DNA from: Spirometra erinaceieuropaei
Taxonomy: Eukaryota > Platyhelminthes > Cestoda > Diphyllobothriidea > Diphyllobothriidae
NCBI GenBank assembly: GCA_902702965.1
Contig: CACRXP010000115.1
Coordinates: 565,807-629,806 of the forward strand
Direction: 5' to 3'
DNA length: 64,000 nucleotides
In this document: piece by piece, positions 1 through 10,375 of the stretch
Position numbering within the stretch: position 1 is the first letter of the stretch
How the letters are laid out: the number at the start of each line of letters is the position of its first letter
The notes under the pieces: model-generated
Seen by the model: the letters and a program-made list of their open reading frames with translations, nothing else
Told to the model about the DNA's origin: nothing
Database searches by the model: none
Made by a program: the position numbers and the translations under genes

Positions 1-77
1 AGGCTTAGATGAGAATCCGGAGACATTTTTGGGAATGCGCGCGGCTTACCAAATGGAATCCGTGGGTCTCCCTTTTT

Positions 78-256
78 ATCTCTTGTTGGGTAAAAGCCTG
101 GCCAGTGTACGTTGTGAACCAGGATGTGAGTTGGCGCATCTGTGTGCTGGATTTTTCCTTGCCGGCCACTTGCGTCCCCTTACGCCTCTGGTCTTCCCCA
201 CTTTGTCTTAACCCGGGACACAGTTGAGGGGAGGAGGAGAGTGTGTGGTGAATGCT
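78..256 (-). repeat. Dispersed GC-rich repeat, family D, copy 1
   Basis: Read on the minus strand, this segment matches the blocks at 1290-1480 (+), 28230-28440 (+) and 30965-31095 (-). Shared landmarks are an AAGAAGACCAGAGGCG-type block, a CCAGGATTT-like block and a CTACCGCACTC-like block. It is non-coding: the ORFs across it are short and differ between copies. It abuts the tandem duplication that starts near 257. Family boundaries are not resolved. Confidence 0.6.
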
Positions 257-1152
257 GTGCAAGTCACCGTCTCTGCTTTGACCCTGTTGTGAAGCGCCAG
301 CTAGACATCGTCGGCAGCGGCGGTGCGACTGTAGGTATACTGGTGACCATAGAAGCAAAGGAGCAAATTACAGGAAGCCGCTACGAAGATGATACGACGT
401 CTGAGAGTGAAGATTTATTTGTCTGACGTTTTGGAGTCAGATCTTGGCTCTTCTTGGAGACAGCATCAAATAAAGGACAGTATGTTGCACAAGTGTTGCA
501 GTATTTGTGGAATGCTACGCCACCGTATGCGTACCACATTTATTAATTTACGCGTTAATCACATTCCGGTATTCGGACGAGTTCCGGAAGGCAGTCAGTA
601 AGTCACAGGCTCGGTGCCTACAACAAGAGACATGCAGGTAATGGCAACTGCAGACTGTAACAAATGGACCATTATGGGATCTTATCACGCGCAACTACCA
701 GAGGTGCAAGTCACCGTCTCTGCTTTGACCCTGTTGTGAAGCGCCGGCTAGACATCGTCGGCACCGGTGGTCCGACTGTAGGTGTACTGGTGACCATAGC
801 AGCAAAGGAGCAAGTTACAGGAAGCAGCTACGAAGATGATACGACGTCTGAGAGTGAAGCTTCATTTGTCTGACGTTTTGGAGTCACATCTTGGCTCTTC
901 TTCGGAGACAGCATCAAATAAAGGACAGTATGTTGCTCAAGTGTTGCAGTATTTGTGGAATGCCATGCCACCGTATGCGTACCACATTTATTAATTTACG
1001 CGTTAATCACATTCCGGTATTCGGACGAGTTCCGGAAGGCAGTCAGTAAGTCACAGGCTCGGTGCCTACAACAAGAGACATGCAGGGAATGGCAACTACA
1101 GACTGTAACAAATGGACCATTATGTGATCTAATCACGCGCAACTACCAGAGG
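257..1152. repeat. Tandem duplication, two copies of a 447-bp unit
   Basis: The segment beginning AAGTCACCGTCTCTGCTTTG at 261 recurs at 708, and both copies end in AACTACCAGAGGT (693-705 and 1141-1153), giving a period of 447-448 bp. The copies differ by scattered substitutions (about 5% by eye). Each unit holds TTTATTTGTCTGACGTTTTG or a close variant, resembling the TTTATTT..CTGACGCTT block in the arms of the PLE at 1774-3171, so part of the unit may come from a PLE terminal region. The short ORFs inside (142-426, 664-873) parallel each other only because the DNA is duplicated; no protein family is recognised. Confidence 0.85.
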
Positions 1153-1189
1153 TAAATGCAAAACCCACCAGCTTTGACGGGAATGCGAC

Positions 1190-1480
1190 ATTTCGGCCGT
1201 CGAATTCGGCGATGCCCACCGTGTGCTGCACAGCAGGATGAGAGCGGAGTCGGTGACTTGGGCGAGAGTTAGTGTATAGGGAATGTAGCATTGCACAGCA
1301 TCTACCGCACTCTCTCCTCCCACACCTGGAGCAGATGTCAAGACAGAGTGAAGAAGACTGAGGGCGGGGAGGGCGCAGCTGTCTGGCACTCAAAAAAACC
1401 CACACATAGGCTTAAAACCACACCTCCCGGGTCCAGAACGTACATTGACCAGCATTTTATACTACAACGATAAAAAGAGG
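1190..1480 (+). repeat. Dispersed GC-rich repeat, family D, copy 2
   Basis: The left part (1198-1262) has GATGCCCACCGTGTGCTGCA and GGTGACTT, matching the 155-bp tandem unit at 26.3 and 28.0 kb. The right part (1290-1480) has GTCAAGACAGAGTGAAGAAG, matching 28276-28300, and GACCAGCATTTTA, matching 28385. The two parts occur in the same order at 27.98-28.45 kb, so they are probably one composite element. Non-coding. Confidence 0.65.
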
Positions 1481-1773
1481 GCGACATGCATCCTAATTTG
1501 CACCGCGCGCGCCGGCAACGAGGCCTGCCGTCATACCCCAGATGATGATATTTGTTATGAGTGCGCATTCTCTGTGACGTCAATCAGACTCCGATCTAGA
1601 GTACCTGTGCTCCTCTAGGGCATCAGCGGCGTAACCAGTTTCAAGGAGATCCAGTAGAGAAGAAGACAGGGTCACTGGTACAAGAACTTTATTTCCCTGA
1701 CGCTTCAAATTTCTGCTCGAACCCATCATCCGAAACAATAGACGATAAGGGAAGATGATGCACACTGGACTGT

Positions 1774-1967
1774 TAGAAGAAGAAAAGTGGCTCTCCGGAA
1801 CAGGTTTATTTAACTGCTAACGCTTCAAAGAGCTGGGTCGGCTCTTCATTGTCAAAGCGTAAACTGCACCTAATCGATCAGAAATTTAATTTAAAGTGGC
1901 AAGCTGTGTTGGCCGGCCTCATGCTGATCAATTGTTTTCTCTCCTCCCGCTGCGTCGGCCTCTCAGG
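1774..1967 (-). repeat. Left inverted arm of the PLE
   Basis: Reverse complement of 2977-3171, with only a few differences. Its inner edge (TCTCAGG at 1961-1967) is joined straight to the RT coding sequence, so the first ~39 codons of the ORF starting at 1849 are reversed 3' terminal sequence, not reverse transcriptase. Confidence 0.9.
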
Positions 1968-2793
1968 CCTTATTGCTGAAGTAGTCCTTCAACGGGTAGA
2001 ACACTTGGTGTTCACCAAATATCAACCAAAGTTCTGGGCCCGCTATGTCGACGACACCTTCGTCGTTGTCAAAACAACTGACATTGAACACCTAAAGGGA
2101 CTACTGAACACGGTTGACCCGGATATACAATTTACGATGGAAGCGGAAACAAACAACCAACTACCCTTCCTTGACGTACTTGTGCGCCGGTGTACCACTG
2201 GACAGCTGCAAACTACAGTATTCCGAAAATCCACCGACACGAGACAGATCCTACACTTCAACAGCAACCATCCACTGTCTCACAAACGTAGTTGTGTCTG
2301 CACTCTATTCCAAAGAGTCGAAACACACTGCAGCACACCAGAAGATAAAAGGGCCGAACGATTGTACCTTGTGGACCTATTTGCAGCCAATGGTTATCCC
2401 AGGCATTTCATCGAGAGAAGCAGACGTTGGGCGCCCAGACAACGGCCAAATGAGCAGCAACCCGAAGTCTGGAGGGCCATTCCTTACGTTAAAGGGGTCT
2501 CTGAAGCGGTCTCGCGACTGTTACAACCCACCAGAGTAGGCATAGCCCATCGACCACAAGCAACAATTCGACGTCGCCTGATGCAACCTAAAGACCCATT
2601 GCCACCCGCTGAAACCTCAGTAGTCATCTACAAAATAAATTTCAATGAGGGCGACTGCAACTATGTGGACGAAACTGGGCGGAAATTGCAAACTCGCCTA
2701 CAAAAACATAAATCGGCCACTCGGAGGTTAGACCCTAATTCTCAACTAGCAACACACGTTGGAGAAACGGGGCATACGTCATCACAACCGTAG
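1849..2793 (+). pseudogene. PLE reverse transcriptase / GIY-YIG endonuclease, 5'-truncated
   Basis: The 314-codon open frame is the C-terminal half of a Penelope-like retroelement protein, which copies element RNA and nicks target DNA. Residues ~40-110 are the end of the RT domain, with RYVDDTF (catalytic YVDD at 66-69) and LPFLDV (105-110). A linker follows with HFNSNHPLSHKRSC (136-149), NGYPRHFI (181-188) and QPKDPLPP (246-253). GIY-YIG starts near 258 (VVIYKI) with NYVDETG at 271-277, where family members have YVG. RT motifs A and B are absent, the first ~39 residues come from the inverted arm, and the end falls short of the usual PLE C-terminus. It is therefore a dead copy despite being open throughout. 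PLE identity is firm. Confidence 0.9.
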
Positions 2794-2976
2794 AGCTCAG
2801 GACCAAACCACCACACCGGACTTACGAAGACAGCACGGAGATAGCCCGACGCTGAGCTTACTCGGTGAGGAAGAACAAGAACCGCCAGACCGACCGCCCG
2901 ACTAAAGTCCAATCAACTCCCCTCGATGGAGTAGTGACTCATAAAGCGCACAGACAAAAACGCCCGTCAACCATTT

Positions 2977-3171
2977 CCTGAGAGGCCGACGCAGCGGGAG
3001 GAGAGAAACAAATCGATCAGCATGAGGCCGGCCAACACAGCTTGCCACTTTAAATTAAATTTCTGATCGATTAGGTGCAGTTTACGCTTTGACAATGAAG
3101 AGCCGACCCAGCTCTTTGAAACGTCAGCAGTTAAATAAACCTGTTCCGGAGAGCCAATTTTCTTCTTCTAC
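2977..3171 (+). repeat. Right inverted arm / 3' terminal region of the PLE
   Basis: Perfectly ordered inverse of 1774-1967. It contains an A/T-rich AAATTAAATTT block, then the hammerhead-like segment, then GTTAAATAAACC and TTCTTCTTCTAC. It lies 180 bp beyond the RT/EN stop codon. Confidence 0.9.
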
Positions 3172-3464
3172 TAATCTTCCCGGATCTCTAAACTTTTCCA
3201 ATCCGAACACTGGACTGTATAATTTATAGCATGTAGTCGCCAAACTATCGCATGCCTATGAATGTCCTCGGTTACACCACCTCCCCCCCTAATCTGGTTT
3301 GTTACGCCTGGCGTGATGACTGTTCGTCAATCGCTGTATTTTTATCAAAATTGTTGAATGCTGTGTGATGATTGTTCGACCATCGGACTCACTGACCCTG
3401 GCAAGGGTACGGTGTCCGCCTGGGAATTTCCGTTCAGCTAATTACTCTGCCCTGGCGAATTATC
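3172..3464. other. No gene seen
   Basis: Moderately GC-rich DNA between two oppositely oriented PLE remnants. Read on the minus strand it may be the 3' untranslated part of the PLE at 3465-3890. No other repeat or coding signal was recognised. Confidence 0.4.
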
Positions 3465-3890
3465 ATCTTCGAGTATTAAAGCGGAAGGTCGTTGAAGCTG
3501 TTAATTGACTGTGAGCCTTGATTCAAGCAGCTCGCGGCTCACGCGCCTTTACCTCCAGCAATAATTTTAAGCCTCGTCAAATTTGAATGTGTGGTCGGAT
3601 GAATGAAGCGCAACTTGAGTGCTGACGTCATTTCTCCGCGTCGCTTCAGCGTGTTCGGCCATTCGCGTTCGGACCTCACTTCCCGTTTCTCCAACGTAGT
3701 TGCTTTGTCCGCATCTGCACCAGATCCGATAAACGACCTCAGACGTTTCTTGCCGTGGCAGCGGGTCCTTCGGTTTCATTACCTGACGCCTGAAGGTTGC
3801 CGCCGCCCCGCGCGCATCTCCAACCCCAAATTGTGCGAGAAGGCTACCGGCAGCTCCCAAAACTTTCTTGACATACGAAAGTAACTGCAC
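3465..3890 (-). pseudogene. PLE GIY-YIG endonuclease remnant
   Basis: On the minus strand, 3890-3567 reads MKPKDPLP, then SEVVYRIWCRCGQSNYVGET (GIY-YIG core with a CxC pair and the NYVG signature), then RTRMAEHAEATRRND and a His-rich HSSDHTFKFDEA. After the TAA at 3567, related C-terminal PLE sequence continues in a shifted frame to about 3465 (AREPRAA, a stop, then IKAHS). This is the DNA-nicking domain of a Penelope-like element whose RT part is missing. It faces the element at 1774-3171 tail to tail. Confidence 0.85.
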
Positions 3891-4079
3891 CCCTTAAATA
3901 TTGTTATCCCTGTTAATTGCACCAATTTTGCTTCGCTTTGTCTCACATGTTGTGTTCAAGTGCGAATAAGGAACAGCAGGCAATAAAACGCTTCTGTTTT
4001 AACGAGCATGTCTACTTTTTCGCAGGAAGAGAAACAGTCAAAAGAATGCGTATATTATAGATATGGCAATTTGCAGAAT

Positions 4080-4370
4080 TGCGTCAGGACTTCCGACCTC
4101 GAGCATATTCAGTTCATCAGATATGGGGAGAAAATGCACCATCTACAATGCTTGAGTTTGACCATTACTTTATAGTGTTTAAAACCCACCGCAATGTTAG
4201 CATCGGTGTTTCAATACTTGTAGATACCATGTTGCTGATTGCAGTATTTTCATCGGACCTAGATCCATTGCTGCATCGTGCTTGCCTTGATTCAATGTTT
4301 GCAGCTTTTATCCAAGAGAAGACAAACAATCAACCTTATGTGTAATACAGTTTTATCATTATTCATACGT
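4080..4370. other. Unassigned short ORF region
   Basis: An 88-codon plus-strand frame (4079-4345) has no motif I recognise and no supporting context. It is kept only to account for the stretch. Confidence 0.15.
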
Positions 4371-4507
4371 ATGTACTGGAAGACGGGCATCCCAAGAAAC
4401 ATAATTCGAAGAAGAATGAGTCCTTTGGGCAGATGAACACACCAAACTCGAAAATTTACGAAATAAAGTTTGTTCATCTTCCCAAAGGACTCATTCTTCT
4501 TCGAATT
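4371..4507. repeat. Palindromic (foldback) repeat, family F
   Basis: TTCGAAGAAGAATGAGTCC near 4405 is mirrored by GGACTCATTCTTCTTCGAA at 4487-4505, giving arms of about 38 bp around a ~30-bp centre with TTACGAAATAAAG. Related sequence occurs at 14885-15000 (minus) and 20718-20840 (plus). All share the GTACTGGAAGACGGGCATCC-like end and the AATAAAGTTT core. Probably derived from a PLE terminal region. Confidence 0.7.
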
Positions 4508-4959
4508 TTATCAATGCGTATGTCGCGTCGTGCAAGGTATAAGTACACATCATAATTTGATTATTTTTGATGCCAGTTGTTCTTTCGCTTACAGCTTATC
4601 ATTTATCTTTTACTAGACGGTGTAAAGGGATCGTTGTCGTGCTATTAAAATAAATACTAAACGACGATCGTGGAGGGGTAACGGCTCTGAATTGTGTGCC
4701 ATACGAACAAACGCGGATGGTAAGTTAACAAAGTTGTCATCATTATCGACAGAATATCTCCCTTTGCCTAGAAGCGAAAAGCTTATTCCGGAATGTCTTT
4801 ATGCTTTTACTTAAAGAACGCTCCATACTTGCGGATGAAAACTTTTGATAATGCACATATTTTTGCGCTCTCAGAGATAACATCGTCATTCCATCTTATC
4901 TCACCCAACTGTCTCGAAGTCGACAATCACCGGTTTCGCCGACTAATGTATCGCCTTCT

Positions 4960-5060
4960 TTGAAGAAAAGGAGGAGAAGAAAATGGGTTCTCCGGAACAT
5001 ATTTATTTAGACGCTCTGCATTTAACTTAAGCACTTCCGGAGAGACCACTTTCGTCTTCC
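4960..5060. repeat. PLE terminal-region fragment
   Basis: GGTTCTCCGGAACATATTTA resembles CTCTCCGGAACAGGTTTATT of the arm at 1790. The mirrored CTTCCGGAGAGACCACTTTC follows at about 5031, so the piece is itself a short imperfect inverted repeat. Non-coding. Confidence 0.55.
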
Positions 5061-6290
5061 GCGTCAGCCACAACGCCTTCTTCTCATCATGTCAACATCC
5101 AACATGGATGACGAAATGGCGGCGATTAACGACTCTGACGCGGGTTAGTGAGCCACCATCTACCTAGTTGCAACCCCCAGCGGTGATCACAAGAGCTGTT
5201 TATCCTAGTACGCTCGTGGTCCCACGGCAGTTACGTACCAAAAATACTGCAGTCTTTGTGCGTCTACTACCTTTATCTGCAACTGTATCTGACGATGGGT
5301 TCGAGTAAGAATCCGAAATGACAGGCCAGTAAACTCCTTGTTCCCGTGATCGCTTCTTCGTCTGCTTCCATCTTCGATCCTGTTCCTTAAAGTCATAGGA
5401 AAGACTTGACGCAGAGCAAGCATAACAGACCGGCAGATCACAATTTCGATCTATAAGTATTATTATGTATAAATTACTAATGTCGGAAGGCCAATTCCGT
5501 AAAGCAATTGAATGGAAAGAGACATGATTGCTAGAGAATGACATTTATGGTCGGACGTTTCATATCCTCTCTCAGACCCAACTTTAGGAACGGCCACGAC
5601 CGCTCCCGGCACAAGCATCAAAATAATAACGATTTTGTAGTCACGTTTGAATGTTAACTCAAGTCCCACAACGAGACGGAGAATCGGCGTCAAAAATTAA
5701 CCTAACAAATTTCCTCAATTTTTCCCAAAGTACTTATGTGTCTTCAAAAACATACTATTTTACAATGACAGTACACAAACTATGCAAAACGGTTGATAAG
5801 AGGGACGGCAATAGGGTTCTTCTAGGAAAAGAAACAAGGCATCGTTAAGTGCACATGAAATAATAAAAACAACATCATAAAAATAATAATCGGTGCAGCA
5901 CGGAATATATATCCTTGCCCTACCCAATAATTGTCTAAAGCGAAAACATGTGTAAAACGACACGAAATTTAAGCATCCTCCCCAGTGAAAGACGGCAATT
6001 ATCCGGATTATACAGCAATTAAAGAAAAATCGCTGACAAACGCTAGCATGATTGCCTGTAAATCACAGAGGGATCTTGAATCTACCTTCACTTAATCAGG
6101 CTGTAATCTAAAGCGAAAGGTACCGTACATGAGCTTGCATTCTAAGTTATAGGAAACCGAGCTAAATATTTTGGAAATTTTGACGATTGTGTTGTTTAAA
6201 CACACAAAGGTTTTCTTAATTGGTAGTTTCTATTATATGCAGGACAGTTTTGTTTAGAACAAAGAAGCACAGACATTTTACTAAAGTGTC
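5061..6290. other. Unassigned region
   Basis: Two overlapping minus-strand frames (5200-5544 and 5205-5441) are open together for about 75 codons, but neither shows a known motif. A short reading MSTSNMDDEMAAINDSDAG stop begins near 5090 (+). Nothing else is supported. Confidence 0.2.
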
Positions 6291-6299
6291 AAGCACAAT

Positions 6300-6576
6300 T
6301 TTATTAAGCCGGTAAGTTTAATGCATACGAATATCTCTAGACTGTAGTAAAAAGTTCCTATTCCTCGTTAAAAATAGCCTGTATGTTTTCTACTTCATTA
6401 ATCTTTTGTTTTAATGACGCGAGAGAATTTTTTACTTGACGCGTAATTGTTACTGCTGCTCTATCTGCCTGCCATTCAAAGGGCCATTCGTTACTTTGCA
6501 TACCCCCACCGTTGTCCTTGATGCGAATGTAGCTGCTCTTTGTGTTTTGATCATTGTCTTTGGGGAATTTATGCAA
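6300..6576 (-). CDS. Possible terminal exon of a host gene (partial)
   Basis: The minus-strand frame 6576-6358 encodes up to 72 residues that are hydrophilic and protein-like, with a charged, probably helical end (RQVKNSLASLKQKINEVENI). It ends in TAG at 6358-6360. An AATAAA poly(A) signal on the same strand lies at 6300-6305, 55 bp past the stop. AG dinucleotides near 6561 and 6540 could be splice acceptors. No family is recognised and no upstream exon was identified. It is the only place where ORF composition and a correctly placed poly(A) signal coincide without a transposon signature. It could still be chance. Confidence 0.3.
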
Positions 6577-9500
6577 ATTTACAATTCAGTATTTTAAAAA
6601 GGAATAAAATGATAGAGAACGCGACTTGACAATGCGCATTCGGCGTCCTAAATGTCGGATTAGTCTTAAGAACCAATAAGCATAGTCGTTTAAGCGAAAG
6701 CTCATAACTGGGAAATGTTCTTATCTTTGACATTTACTAATATTGCGTGAGATCGAACTGAACTAAGTGGTTATTCAACAGTCAAAATAACATTACAAAC
6801 TATAGCACACCCATTCTTACGATAGGAACTTAAATGTTTCAGGTAGTTTGTAACAACCGCTTTGTATTTGTTGCGAAATGCCATCGGAAACATTACTTTA
6901 TTTAAAGACGATTGTTTATTCAAAGGGATCTTGATGCTATTAAGGATGTTCTGTGTGTCAGCAGTTCAAACCTACGGCGTAACTCTAAAGGGTGCGACGA
7001 TATGTGTCTGCTGTTCACTGGATGGGCTATATAATTCCAAAAATGTCTTCCTACCTTAAATATTTTGCTCATTTTCTAAAACAAATGTTTAATGTGTAAA
7101 CTCATATGGCGCATTTGTTTTTTAGGTCATAACGGATGTCAGGCAAAACGACAGTCTCTCTGAAAAAATGTAACTATTCAATCATTGAGAAAAATTTACC
7201 TACTGGGTTTGGTCCGTTTATCCATTTCCAATTGTAAAATTTGAGTGATATTAAGGAAAAAAACAAATATAGATTTTGCCTTAAATATAAACAAAACATT
7301 TCGGAGTATTTAATTTTTTGAACAGTTTATTCTGTCCTGAATTTATCATTCTAGCCGCTCTCCGTAAATGAGACGTGAGCCCGTTGTACTGACATGTCAT
7401 CATATGCAAGAGTGTGCGAAATGTTGGCGATACAATTATAGCGCGTATGAATATTATTTCAACTTACGGGTTCGCTTTGTTCGCGCAATGTTTTTGAATG
7501 TGGTTTAAAAAATATCAAACCACAGAATGACAAATCATCCGCGACTTTCGGATGGCTAAATTAATGACAGGAAAATGTTGCAGTACCTCATTTCCCCCTG
7601 TGGATTCCTTGCATGCCAATATTCATTTTCTCTTGTTTGTCAACAAAATTGGGTTGTTTGCAGGCATACGGGGTTTCAGCACAAAAGTTGTGGATAATTC
7701 GCAAACAAACTTGAAAGACTGCCTGGACAGAGTTTATCTGACTATTTTTAAGTATTGCAGACATTAATTTCATGCCGATATACCCGCAATCCCTCCCCAT
7801 TGCTGCTACTAGACCAATACATCATCCGCATTTTAAACAGATATGCTTTTTTATTTCAAATTATGTCCAGCAATCCCGTAGGAACAAGTAATATTAAAAT
7901 GCTAAGAATATATTTAATATATCTGGAACCTTACTTGTCAGCGTGGATAGGAAATAAAACGAGTTACGATTACGGTGAATATTAAGCTCACCTCTCTATC
8001 TTAGCGAGGTAGGTTTGTTTTCTTCTGAGTAGTTGCTTATACCTACTATAGCATACTCACATGCCCAAAACCTCACACCGAAAATAATTAAGCATCTGAT
8101 CTTTGCTTAACTACAATACCTGTTTTTAAAAGCCATTAAAATTATGCTTTTAAGAGGCTATTTCAACCAGAAAACCGCTTCAAAATAAACGTTCAGAAAG
8201 GGGATTTTAAATGTCATTACAAAAATCTGCCTAATAATTTGCTGAAGAAAAATCCCAAAAGGCTTTGAAATTCAGCTTCAGTTGACAATTTCAGCCTTCA
8301 TATTTATGCGTGGATTTTTAAGTAATTGCAAATGCAAATTTACTGCCGTAGCGCAGCACTGTAAAACACCGGAGTCACTCAGGTATGTAGGTCATCGCCC
8401 CGTTTCTAGAGCCGATTATGTCGTAAGTAACATCACAAAATTATGAAAGTCGAGCCGTTCTATAAGAAATATGTAGAGACCCAATAATATATTATACTTT
8501 ACCGGCAAACTGCTGACTGGATATACTTTGCATGCGATATCCTTCTTCAAACAATTTTCGTTTTTGAGTTCTTTAATGTTGATTGTTTTGGGAAGTTTGT
8601 GTATACGTTGCTGAAAACGGAATTAAACATTCTGGTAACATTAAGCATTTTGATTCTTCTTAGTGGTTTAGCTACTACCAAAAAAGCAAAACAGAATGCT
8701 TGTATAGGAAACTGGGCTATTTACAATCTGTTTCCTATTAGATAATTGTTTCGTAAATTTAGTACCTTAATTATCGACCATACGGTTTGTTCTGCTAGTT
8801 TAAAATATGCTTAAAGTTGTAAATTAACTTACCCTTACAGAAATGCCTAGTATGTAATGTAATCTACTAGGATAGAGCGGGTATTTTCAATTCCAAAATA
8901 CAGCGCTTACGATGGGCTTCCGCTGCACAAATCCTTGGAGCGATTTGGCACCAAAAACATCCCAGGTAATTTAAAAGTAGACAACAGAATTTTCCTGTTG
9001 CCGTTGGTCTATTACTGCAGTTTAATCCTGTCAAAAATATTGCGTTTTGTTTTGTCATTTGGTACAGCAGCTTTTTAATCTGACCAACTTAACGTGCTTT
9101 ATAAGAGAAACCGTGACTTTGGATGCACATAAAAAAGGCATCATACTTAATATATTTTTGTTCTTTAGACATAAAACTAATGTGTACTTTTACTGTTGGA
9201 TGGTCTGTGGAAAAGAGTTTTTTAGCAACTTCCAAGTGAACTCACCAATTGTGTTCTATTTGCCGACGAGGCCGCCTTCGTTTAACCTTTGACTAAAGTC
9301 AGTTTCCCTGGGAAAAATAGCTCGAAATCGTCTTTAGGTGGATTGCAGTTATGTTGTCGGTTGGGCCTCCACTAACCAAAAAGTGAAACAACCATGTTTT
9401 TCAAGAGCAAATACAAGTTTGATAGGTGGATCGGATTTATCTATCATGAGAACAAATATGATTAGTTTGGAAATGTTGGGTGATTTACCATACCCATAGC

Positions 9501-10020
9501 GCGTGTACTAAGTTCAAACACAGAAATGCCAATCAGGGATGGGTGCACATATGTAAATCCACCTACTCCCAAAACAAAACGATCGTCGTATGGTTGCAGA
9601 GGTCATCGCAACCAACTAAATAGCCGGGTTCAGAATAGCAGTTGGTTGGCATATGTTTGCTTTAGATAAATCCGCGTCAGGCCAGTACAGTTATACGGAG
9701 CGTGGTCAAGGAAGGGATTTGGAAACTATAACAGTTTTGTGTCCCTCCAGGTACAATGAAAGATAGTCCGTTGTTTGGCACAAAGGGATGCAATTTTTCT
9801 AACAAATAGCGGTGTGAGAGAGATAGCATAAAACAATCCAGGACTTGCTTCGCGAAAACGGATTTCCTGCCAGGTTCATTAGAAAGAATGTTGTAAAACA
9901 ACTGGAAAAATCCATCAAACTTATTGCGAAAGAAAACTTCTGTTCCTCAAAGTCCCTTTCATGGGAGGGGAGGGGGGCTGCGGTTTTACTCTTAAGAATA
10001 CGCATTGATCAAGCTGTCTA
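6577..10020. other. AT-rich DNA, no gene recognised
   Basis: ORFs here are short (under 85 codons), overlap on both strands and carry no recognisable motif. No member of the repeat families defined elsewhere was found. It may contain introns of a gene on either strand. Confidence 0.4.
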
Positions 10021-10375
10021 AATAAACTTCCCAGCAGCGAGGGTTCAAATACTGTCCTCTACTAACCTTGTTGTAGACGGAGAACGCTAGGATGAGTTGC
10101 CATCTCAGATCAACTCAGTGTACACCTACTCCTTCACTTGGCCTTGTCGCACGAGTCGGCGCCTATCCTTAAGAACACGCGAGCACCTACCGGCTGGGCT
10201 GGGGAGAATAGAAGCTAGGAGTATTTAAATAATCGTTCTCTTACACGTTAATTGCGGACATCGGGTTGATCCTAAGAAAGTATTTCGCCTGATTTATAGG
10301 GTCCCATCGAGCTATCCTAAGCTACTGGCAAAGCGTCTAGTAGCAACAGCAGAAGCGGCTGCTATTAGGTTATGA
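10021..10375 (+). pseudogene. PLE GIY-YIG domain remnant (two in-frame stops)
   Basis: Plus strand, one continuous frame with stops at about 10088 (TAG) and 10228 (TAA), ending in TGA at 10373. It reads FPAARVQILSSTN, then DELPSQINSVYTYSFTWPC, then TSRRLSLRTREHLPAGL, then GHRVDPKKVFRLIYRVPSSY and LLAKRLVATAEAAAIRL. This lines up block by block with the better preserved PLE end at 61153-61932 (minus): FPAANLRV, SMRIYSITCSC, TTRRLVKRVREHMPAWL, HRVDAKKAFQVV, ATAEAVAIRL. About four residues, including the YIG tyrosine, are deleted after the Cys. The stops hide it from ORF finding. Confidence 0.85.

Larger units (their letters stand above)
1774..3171 (+). mobile_element. Penelope-like element with inverted terminal arms
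   Basis: A reverse transcriptase/GIY-YIG remnant (1849-2793) sits between two inverted arms of about 195 bp: 1774-1967 on the minus sense and 2977-3171 on the plus sense. The right arm follows the coding end and is the natural 3' terminal region; the left arm is a reversed copy of it fused directly to the RT body. Inverted terminal arrangements and 5' truncation are known for Penelope elements. The right arm holds a hammerhead-like remnant at 3095-3122 (see findings). Confidence 0.85.

Noticed and set aside
257..1152. Possible CRISPR array or LTR pair
   Set aside because: Two adjacent 447-bp copies with no spacers and no coding region between them; the eukaryotic context also argues against CRISPR.
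5200..5544. 114-codon minus ORF as an exon
   Set aside because: A second minus frame is open over the same bases, and neither has a motif or a convincing splice context.
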